A stretch of 13,176 nt of DNA from contig DGYA01000062.1 in assembly GCA_002396505.1 (NCBI GenBank), forward strand, positions 982 to 14,157. The letters run 5' to 3'. The translations under genes were made by a program, and so were the position numbers. The notes beneath the pieces were generated by a model. The model was not told where the DNA came from, ran no database searches, and saw nothing but the letters and a program-made list of their open reading frames with translations. The DNA comes from Cyanobacteria bacterium UBA5018 (lineage in GTDB: Bacteria; Cyanobacteriota; Cyanobacteriia; PCC-6307; Cyanobiaceae). Shown here in pieces: positions 8,344 to 13,034 of this stretch; the stretch's first letter is position 1, and every line of letters starts with the position of its first letter.

Positions 8344-8581
8344 CTGCAGGCCCCTGCTCCAACAGTCTCCAACCAATCGGGGCGGGCCATCCGGTGTGAC
8401 AAGAGGATTTATATCCATTTGGGCGTCACGCCGGTCGGCACTCCATTCGCACCGCTTCAGGTGCCCCAAGGAACCCAAACTGCCCCATCCTGGATCATTA
8501 GGCCCCAGGCGCCAAGGCCAGCAGCTTCACAGCAGCAAAAAAACTGGCAATTTTTATGCCAAACAAAGGGACGGCTTCCTA

Positions 8582-8612
8582 AGCCCCTGGGTTGCTCCCC
8601 CGGGGGCTTTTT
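8582..8612 (+). terminator. Strong rho-independent terminator
   Basis: The stem AGCCCCTGGG (8582-8591) pairs with CCCGGGGGCT (8599-8608) through ten pairs including one T-G wobble, with a seven-base loop and a run of T (8608-8612). It lies 463 bases after the helicase stop, with no gene in between, so it may end a long helicase 3' UTR or an independent small RNA. A smaller hairpin (TGGCA, seven-base loop, TGCCA) lies about 30 bases upstream. Confidence 0.85.
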
Positions 8613-8685
8613 AATGGTATTTGCGCAAGCGCAGGAGCGATAGGCGGTTCGTTTGGTCAGGAATTGTGCTGGTGGCCCCCGCTAG

Positions 8686-8919
8686 TTAGCTATCAATTTC
8701 GATGCGCTGGGGCCTACGGGCCGTATCAATCAGCAGGTTTTGCAGTAGCTCTTTGCTGCAGATCAGCAGGTGGGCCATGGCCGCCGCAGTGAGCCTGGGC
8801 TCGGCGACCGGGTCGCCACGACCCTCGGCCAGGCTGCGCAGAATCACTGCCAGTTCGCGGCTGATGTTGGCGGCCATCTCCGCCGTGCTCTCCGGAGCCA
8901 TTGGCTTGCTCTTTTCCAT
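8686..8919 (-). CDS. Small hypothetical protein (77 aa)
   Basis: I do not recognise a family. Starting at the ATG of 8917-8919, the product begins MEKSKPMAPESTAEM and looks mostly alpha-helical (AANISRELAVILRSLAEG and LTAAAMAHLLICSKELLQNLL), with no signal peptide or transmembrane segment. The amphipathic composition looks protein-like, unlike the shadow frames on the other strand. The frame is open back to 9003, but that part overlaps the repeated integrase sequence, so the later start is preferred. No Shine-Dalgarno sequence is visible. It is a lone minus-strand gene at the edge of the accessory region. Confidence 0.5.
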   Translation of the reverse strand: MEKSKPMAPESTAEMAANISRELAVILRSLAEGRGDPVAEPRLTAAAMAHLLICSKELLQNLLIDTARRPQRIEIDS

Positions 8920-8972
8920 CGGCCCACTATGGCGGGTTTGGGCGGTAGCAGGGCCGTTGACCAGCTGCGGGA

Positions 8973-9179
8973 ATCCTCTAACTGACACTTCCCAGTTCCC
9001 CATTACCGCCAGTTGCCATCAAGCCGGATTGATTCAGCGCTACGTGCAGGAGTTGCAGCTGCGCCACTATGCCCACCGCTATTCCCCCCGCTCTGCCCGC
9101 CACCACACCCAATTTACGGTGAACACCTACAAGCAGTGGCTGCGGCGGCTTCTGCATTTTCATTCGCTTGCCACCCAAC
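8973..9179 (+). pseudogene. IntI-like tyrosine recombinase remnant, copy 1
   Basis: This stretch is a direct repeat of 12583-12753. In frame it reads SQFPITASCHQAGLIQRY, then HYAHR, an extra 12 residues (36 bp) missing in copy 2, then VNTYKQWLRRLLHFH, which resembles the SAM-like N-terminal domain of integron integrases (pattern LRTEQAYVHWVRAFIRFH in IntI1). Immediately after FH it reads SLATQ, which corresponds to the SFATxLL segment near the C-terminus of IntI, so the central catalytic part is absent. After 9179 the similarity to copy 2 ends, and the C-terminal LLGHSD and tyrosine region is not found. It cannot be functional. Confidence 0.7.
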
Positions 9180-9207
9180 CGGCTGCTGCGACTCAACGGC
9201 TGAGCGA

Positions 9208-9235
9208 TTGCACTTCAGCCTTCCGGTGCTATCAT
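9208..9235 (+). promoter_or_regulatory. Likely promoter of hicA-hicB (TTGCAC, 16 bp, TATCAT)
   Basis: TTGCAC at 9208-9213 and TATCAT at 9230-9235 have 16-bp spacing, close to the sigma-70 consensus. A transcript starting about seven bases on would begin at or next to the GTG at 9243, so the hicA mRNA may be nearly leaderless. The -35 box lies inside an inverted repeat, GGCTGA (9198-9203) and TCAGCC (9215-9220), a plausible operator for autorepression by HicB. Activity and operator are inferred. Confidence 0.55.
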
Positions 9236-9242
9236 CAAGCAC

Positions 9243-9497
9243 GTGAACGGAACCCATCGCAAAACCCTCGAGAAGGTGCTCGCCGATCCCGTCAATGGGA
9301 ACATCGAGTGGTCTCGAATCGAATCCTTGTTGAAGGCAGCGGGCTGCAGGGTTGTTGAAGGTGCAGGCTCATCCGTGACATTTGAATTAAGTGGCAGAAA
9401 GATGACCCTCCACCGCCCTCATCCTGGCAAGAAAGCGCTTCGCTACCGGGTCCTAGCCGTTCGGGAGTTCATCGCACGAATGGAGATCAAGCCATGA
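9243..9497 (+). CDS. hicA: HicA-family toxin (first module)
   Basis: HicA toxins are small double-stranded-RNA-binding-like mRNA interferases that block growth when the antitoxin fails. The 84-residue product has the pattern of the proteobacterial-type HicA: HRKTLEKVLADPVNGNIEW, then IESLLKAAGCRVVEGAGSSVTFEL and the histidine-rich HRPHPGKKALRYRVLAVREF. The usual GSH is replaced by GSS, as in relatives with GSGSRVRF; the active histidine is presumably in HRPHP. The start is GTG at 9243. The stop overlaps the hicB start by four bases (ATGA), so the two are translated together. The toxin-first order and the placement in front of an attC fit an integron cassette. Confidence 0.85.
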   Translation: MNGTHRKTLEKVLADPVNGNIEWSRIESLLKAAGCRVVEGAGSSVTFELSGRKMTLHRPHPGKKALRYRVLAVREFIARMEIKP

Positions 9498-9913
9498 TCA
9501 ATTCCATGGCCTACAAGGGCTACACGGCGAGCATGGTCTTCGATACTGAAGACAAGATTATCGTTGGTCGTGTCCTAGACATTGACGACATCATCTCGTT
9601 TCATGGCGAGTCTGTAGCAGAGTTTGAGTTCAACTTTCATGCAGCCATCGAAGACTATCTAGCTGCATCCCAGGAACTGGGTTCTGCGCCAGAAAAGCCC
9701 GCAAGCGGTAAACTAATGCTGCGCATCTCACCTGAGATACATGCGGCAGCTCTCAAGGCTGCCGCCCGGAGCGGAACCAGCCTCAACAAGTGGGCGGAGC
9801 AGGCACTTGGCAAAGCGGCTCGAAAGCCATCCACTCGAGCAGTCTCCTTCCAACGACACCCAACCCCTCGTCAAAGCCGATCCGCTACGGCAAGCAAGGT
9901 AAGCCCGACCTAA
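9494..9913 (+). CDS. hicB: HicB-family antitoxin (first module)
   Basis: HicB binds and neutralises HicA and usually represses the operon. The N-terminal part (YKGYTASMVFDTEDKIIVGR, then HAAIEDYLAA) is the partial RNase H-like HicB domain. Residues about 72-107 (KLMLRISPEIHAAALKAAA, then SLNKWAEQAL) are a ribbon-helix-helix DNA-binding domain. The family core ends near residue 112; a further 27 basic residues run into the attC site, where the stop lies. Such read-in to attC is common for cassette genes and suggests the native end was replaced. The region is AT-rich compared with the core genes (43% GC at 9541-9600). Confidence 0.87.
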   Translation: MINSMAYKGYTASMVFDTEDKIIVGRVLDIDDIISFHGESVAEFEFNFHAAIEDYLAASQELGSAPEKPASGKLMLRISPEIHAAALKAAARSGTSLNKWAEQALGKAARKPSTRAVSFQRHPTPRQSRSATASKVSPT

Positions 9914-9986
9914 GCCACGCGATACATTTTCTCAGCCCAGGCTTACGCTGCCACCCTATGCGGGCTGCTTAACTCGCACGTTGGCT
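9858..9986 (+). other. attC recombination site of an integron cassette
   Basis: The left end ACCCAAC (9858-9864) fits the R'' consensus RYYYAAC, and the right end GTTGGCT (9980-9986) fits GTTRRRY at six of seven positions; the two are complementary at six of seven. Inside, nested arms pair in the right order: GTCAAAGC with GCTTAAC (one unpaired base, as in the L boxes of attC), CCGC with GCGG, GGCAAGC with GCTGCC (one bulge), and GTAAGCC (9899-9905) with GGCTTAC (9940-9946). The length of 129 bp is within the attC range. Crossover would fall between G9980 and T9981. It overlaps the last codons of hicB. Confidence 0.82.
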
Positions 9987-10053
9987 GGAGCCAGTGAAGG
10001 ATTGTATGCAAGGGATGGTTTGGAGCTAACATGAGAAGACACAGGCGACTTCC

Positions 10054-10263
10054 ATGGCACGGCAGTTTGATGTTGTTGTTGAGAAAGACTCCGAGGGCTT
10101 TTTCGTTGCCAGTGTGCCTGCTCTATCCGGCTGTCATACACAGGCTCGTTCTCTCGATGAGCTTATGGATCGAATAAAGGAAGCCATTGAGCTCTGCCTC
10201 GAAGTTAATGAAGAGGATATTGAGCAACTTGATTTCGTTGGTGTTCAGCGCGTTACGGTTTAG
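10054..10263 (+). CDS. hicB: HicB-like antitoxin (second module)
   Basis: This is a 69-residue short HicB-like antitoxin. The pattern FDVVVEKDSEGFFVASVPAL, SGCHTQARSLDELMDRIKEA, IELCLEV matches the HicB-like (RNase H fold) domain that binds HicA. No separate DNA-binding domain is present, which is normal for the short form. The start is ATG at 10054, 73 bases after the attC crossover point, and the toxin gene begins two bases after the stop. Antitoxin-first order is the reverse of the upstream module. A weak promoter may exist (TTGGCT at 9981-9986 and TATGCA about 18 bp later), but this is uncertain. It would be the next cassette after the attC. Confidence 0.88.
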   Translation: MARQFDVVVEKDSEGFFVASVPALSGCHTQARSLDELMDRIKEAIELCLEVNEEDIEQLDFVGVQRVTV

Positions 10264-10265
10264 AC

Positions 10266-10493
10266 GTGTCAAAATACCCGGCAGTTACAGGCAAAGCATT
10301 AATTACTGCCTTGAAGAGAGCTGGTTTTCTTGTGCAGAGAGTGAAGGGTAGTCATCATTTCCTCAGGCATCCAGATGGGCGTACCACTGTTGTCCCAGTG
10401 CATTCGGGGGAATCTCTGGGGCCTGGGCTGCTGGCCAAGATCCTCCGGGATGTTGAGCAAACAAGAGATGAACTTGAAGAGTTTCTTGCTTAG
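10266..10493 (+). CDS. hicA: HicA-family toxin (second module)
   Basis: This is a 75-residue mRNA interferase of the YcfA/HicA family. It shows VTGKALITALKRAGF, then the signature RVKGSHHFLRHPDG, whose first histidine after GS is the catalytic residue, and VPVHSGESLGPGLLAKILRD. The start is GTG at 10266, two bases after the antitoxin stop, so translation is probably coupled. All expected family features are intact, so the toxin should be active and needs the neighbouring antitoxin. It differs clearly from the upstream HicA (different signature and gene order), so the two modules are not a recent duplication. No attC was recognised after its stop. Confidence 0.9.
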   Translation: MSKYPAVTGKALITALKRAGFLVQRVKGSHHFLRHPDGRTTVVPVHSGESLGPGLLAKILRDVEQTRDELEEFLA

Positions 10494-10633
10494 GCGAATA
10501 GGCCGGCCGACAAGCATATCGAGTGGTCAGGCCATCACCGATACTCCATCCGCTAGAGCCCCAGAGTTACGGGCTTATCCATACTTTTGGAAAGGATCTG
10601 GAGAAGGCGTTCGCTTAGGATATCTGCCGAGGT

Positions 10634-10721
10634 GAAATTGGAAAGTATTGGATATCAAGCCTGACAGCATTGCCGAAATACAATACTGAACGCTTTCGTT
10701 ATAGGCTAATGAGCCAATTTC
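10634..10721. repeat. Inverted repeat in the gap after the second toxin module
   Basis: GAAATTGG (10634-10641) is repeated in inverted form as CCAATTTC (10714-10721), enclosing about 72 bases; a further AGCC/GGCT pair lies inside. It sits in the 370-bp stretch 10494-10863, where I see no convincing gene on either strand. The ends do not match attC consensus boxes. It may be the trace of a small element or chance. Confidence 0.3.
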
Positions 10722-10863
10722 CAGCCCAGGGAATCGGCTTCCTCGAAACGTGGGTGACCAACCAGGGGCAGCCGGCACGGTGATAGCTGGTGGCGCAGAC
10801 CGAGGCGGTAATGAGGCAAGTTTGGCTTGGGTTACCTGGATTTGCCTGATGCCACCTGCCTGA

Positions 10864-11350
10864 TCACGGCCCCAGCGCCCCCACCGGCACCACGGCGATA
10901 CCATCCGCCCGCCGGTAGCCATAGCCGCTACCGCAGACCACCGCCAGGAAGGCGGGTTCTCCGGTGCGGCGGGTATCGATCTGCTGGCGAAAGCGCAGCA
11001 GGCCGGCGGCGGCGGCCTCCACCTGGCCCTGGCCCAGCTTCACCTCGATCGCACCCCAGCGGCCATCGCGCAGCTGCACGATCGCGTCTACTTCAATGCC
11101 GTAGTCGTCGCGGTAGTGGAACACCTCGCCATCGAGCGCCTGGGCCAGCACCCGCAGGTCGCGGATCACCAGCGACTCGAAGAGCAACCCCAGCCACTCC
11201 AGATCCTTGAGCAGCCGATCGGGGCTGCCGCCGAGGGCCGCCACCGCCAGGGAGGGGTCGCAGAAGTGACGCCGGGGTGCCTGGCGCAGGGCTGCCTTTG
11301 ACCGCAGATTGGGCCGCCAGGCGGGCTGGTTGGCCGAGGGTGCGACGGGA
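10864..11350 (-). pseudogene. C-terminal fragment of an AAA ATPase with DUF4143 domain
   Basis: Read on the minus strand, the fragment gives NLRSKAALRQAPRRHF, DPSLAVAALGG, LEWLGLLFESLVIRDLRV, then the DUF4143 nuclease-like core: YGIEVDAIVQLRDGRWGAIE followed by VKLG. It ends normally at the TGA of 10864-10866. Full proteins of this family are about 400 residues, with an N-terminal P-loop ATPase; here only about 160 residues remain and the ATPase part is missing. The sequence joins directly to the 122-bp repeat block at 11351. A TTG inside the block (11377-11379) is in frame, so a truncated product is conceivable. An ATPase N-terminal fragment lies about 0.9 kb upstream on the same strand. Confidence 0.8.
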
Positions 11351-11472
11351 TTCCAATGCAGGAAAAACTGGCCTGCCAATGCAGAAAAAGCCGGGCTCCT
11401 GATGCAGGAAAAACTGGCCTGCTGATGCAGAAAAAATTGGTTAGCCGATGCGGGAAAAGCCGAGATGCTTCC
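11351..11472. repeat. 122-bp repeat block, copy A: five tandem 23-bp units
   Basis: Five units start at 11353, 11376, 11399, 11422 and 11445, each with the core GATGCAGGAAAA (CAATGC in the first two, GATGCGGG in the last) followed by a CTGG/CCGG step. Copy B at 12441-12562 has the same length and no gaps, with about 86% identity by my base-by-base count (17 differences). The unit length is not a multiple of three, so this is not a peptide repeat. It directly precedes the ATPase C-terminal fragment on the minus strand. Confidence 0.92.
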
Positions 11473-11563
11473 CAGGCAGCAGATGAGCGCTGCAGAGGGT
11501 GGATGGGATCAAGTGCGCTGAGGGGTCTCTTCCTACGCTGGAAGCAGCTTCGCTGTGCGGTTC

Positions 11564-12217
11564 ATGGTCGCCCCGCCCCCGGGAGCTCAGCGATCCCCCG
11601 GGCTTGTTGATGGCTTGACGCTGCCGATTGCGCTCACCGCCAGCCTGCGCCTCACCCCCGAGCAGTTTGCCCAGGTGTGCGATGCCAACCCGGATGCGGT
11701 GCTGGAGCTGGCCGCCGATGGCTCCCTGATTCCCATCACCCCCACAGGCAGCGAAACGGGCGCCCGCAACGGCGAACTCTTTTTTCAAATCAAAACCTGG
11801 GCGCGAGCCAGGGGAGGCTGGATGGCATTCGACAGCTCCACCGGCTTCCGCCTGCCCGATAACTCCGTACTCAGCCCGGATGCTTCCCTGGTGGCCCTGG
11901 CGCGCTGGCAGGCCCTCAGCGCCAATGAGCGCCGCGGTTTCGCGCCCCTGTGCCCTGATCTGGTGGTGGAGCTTGCCAGTCCTAGCGATGAAGGCCCCCG
12001 GGGCCTCACCGCCCTGCGCCGCAAGATGGCCGCTTACCAGCGCAATGGCGCCCGGCTGGGCTGGCTGCTGATCCCGGAGGAGCAAGCGGTGGAGGTGTGA
12101 GGTCCCCAGCAGGCAGGGGCCGAGACCCCGCAACGGATCGCGCCAGCGTCAAGCATCTCGGCGGATCCTTTGTTCCCGGGTCTGGTGATCAACCTGGATG
12201 AGCTTTGGGCGAGCTGA
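11564..12217 (+). pseudogene. Uma2 family (DUF820) nuclease-like gene with one in-frame TGA
   Basis: Uma2 proteins have a PD-(D/E)XK nuclease fold, are abundant in cyanobacteria and have no settled role. The peptide shows LTLPIALTASLRLTPEQF, LELAADGSLIPITPTGSETG, the acidic site SPDASLVA, CPDLVVELASPSDE and RRKMAAYQRNGARLGWLLIP. The frame meets TGA at 12098-12100 after VEV, where the family normally has an aromatic or other residue. It then continues in the same frame with the expected C-terminal DPLFPGLVINLDELW to a TGA at 12215-12217. One substitution, TGG to TGA, explains this; full length would be 217 codons. The ATG at 11564 is chosen; GTG 11555 is possible. The truncated 178-residue form might still be made. 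Confidence 0.85.
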
Positions 12218-12242
12218 AGACTATATGTAGGTAAGGGTGATC

Positions 12243-12446
12243 TGAACCGGTGAGCATAAATTGCCCAGGCGCATCGACGGCATCCACTGCCCGCCGCACC
12301 TGGTTCCATGGCGCCGGCTCCACCTGCCACTCATCCAGCAGCACCGAGGAGGCGGCCAGGCAGGCCCGCAGCTTGGCTTCGGCGATGCGTGGGGGTAGCC
12401 GGAGGCCAGGGGGTGGCAGGCGATGCAGCGGATACCGGAATTCCAA
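12243..12446 (-). pseudogene. N-terminal fragment of a DUF4143-type AAA ATPase, internally deleted
   Basis: On the minus strand the fragment reads PPRIAEAKLRACLAASS, then VLLDEWQVEPAPWNQVRRAV and GQFMLTGS, which is the Walker B (LLDEWQ) and sensor region of AAA ATPases with DUF4143. The stretch that should hold the Walker A P-loop (GPKACGKT type) between LAAS and VLLDEW is missing, so it cannot bind ATP. After GQFMLTGS similarity stops, near the end of the Uma2 gene on the other strand. The fragment begins where repeat copy B ends. It could be the front half of the fragment at 10864-11350 or a piece of a second gene. Confidence 0.75.
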
Positions 12447-12562
12447 TGCAGGAAAAACTGGACTTTGGATGCAGGAAAAGCCGGGCTTCTGAAGCAGAAA
12501 AAACTGGGCTGCTGATGCAAATAAAACCGGTCAGACGATGCGGGAAAAGCCGAGAGGCTTCC
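12441..12562. repeat. 122-bp repeat block, copy B: five tandem 23-bp units
   Basis: Units start at 12443, 12466, 12489, 12512 and 12535, gap-free against copy A (offset 1090 bp) and in the same orientation. The first and last units are the best conserved between copies (two differences each), the second and fourth the least (five each). It lies between the ATPase N-terminal fragment (minus strand) and the second integrase remnant, which starts about 20 bp later. Confidence 0.92.
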
Positions 12563-12582
12563 TGGGCCCTGTGCAGATCGCG

Positions 12583-12887
12583 ATCCTCTAACTGTCACGT
12601 CCCAGTTCCCCATCACCGTCACTCCCCATCCAGCCGGATTGATGCAGCGCTACCGGCAGGAGTTGCAGGTGCGTTACTATGCCCGCCGTACGCTGAACAT
12701 CTACGAGCAGTGGCTTAAGCATTTCCTGCGCTTTAATTCATTTTCCACCCAACTGCTGGAGCGCGGTCAAGATATCCGCATGATTCAGGAATTACTCGGG
12801 CACAGCGATATAAAAACCACAATGATTTACACCCATGTGCTCAGCCGAGGCCCGTTGGACGTTTGCAGACCTGCCGATCTTTTGTAA
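12583..12887 (+). pseudogene. IntI-like tyrosine recombinase remnant, copy 2, with internal deletion
   Basis: From the TTG at 12639 this gives 82 residues. Residues 2-33 (MQRYRQELQVRYYARRTLN, IYEQWLKHFLRFN) match the N-terminal arm-binding domain of integron integrases. From residue 34 (SFSTQLLERGQDIRMIQELL, GHSDIKTTMIYTHV) it is the C-terminal catalytic end, including the His in LLGHSD (His55) and the nucleophile Tyr64, and it ends RPADLL like the SPLDAL end of IntI. About 220 residues that should hold the box I arginine and the HxxR motif are gone, joined at RFN/SFSTQ without a frameshift. Conserved sequence from 12583 reads SQFPITVTPHPAG in the same frame, without a standard start. It is not an active recombinase, though a small protein could be made. 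Confidence 0.85.
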
Positions 12888-12904
12888 CACGACGAACCCT
12901 TATA

Positions 12905-12916
12905 GGCGGATCCGCC
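12905..12916. repeat. 12-bp perfect palindrome after the integrase remnant
   Basis: GGCGGATCCGCC is a perfect palindrome 18 bases after the integrase remnant stop. The surrounding stretch 12888-13034 has no convincing gene. It could be a protein-binding site or the trace of an att site, but no integron consensus boxes flank it. Confidence 0.4.
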
Positions 12917-13034
12917 CATCAAGACCGGAATGGTTCCGACTTGTGTGAACTTCTTGTCATCGCAAGCAATCTCACAAGTGCATTCCGCTTGCCTCCCGCT
13001 TTTGACGGCCAAAACGCTGGAGAAGGGGGGTATC

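Noticed and set aside
8249..8614. 121-codon plus-strand ORF across the helicase-hypothetical gap
   Set aside because: It has no recognisable protein pattern, runs through the terminator hairpin and has no ribosome binding site; other frames in the gap do the same.
8120..8685. tmRNA, RNase P RNA or 6S RNA in the gene-free stretch
   Set aside because: No tRNA-like ends, tag peptide or RNase P core sequences could be recognised; 6S RNA cannot be excluded by eye but nothing supports it.
8973..9003. Minus-strand start MGNWEVSVRG, which is repeated as MGNWDVTVRG near 12610
   Set aside because: The similarity is explained by the direct repeat carrying the integrase 5' region; the two reading frames diverge right afterwards.
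10780..10850. Second attC near GACCAACC and GGTTACCTGG
   Set aside because: The outer boxes miss the consensus at two or more positions and the inner arms do not pair in nested order.
10575..10922. 115-codon minus-strand ORF downstream of the ATPase fragment
   Set aside because: It overlaps the end of the ATPase fragment, shows no family pattern and has no start signal; probably chance in GC-rich sequence.
11351..12562. CRISPR array reading of the 23-bp repeats
   Set aside because: The units follow each other with no unique spacers, vary in sequence, and no cas gene is nearby.
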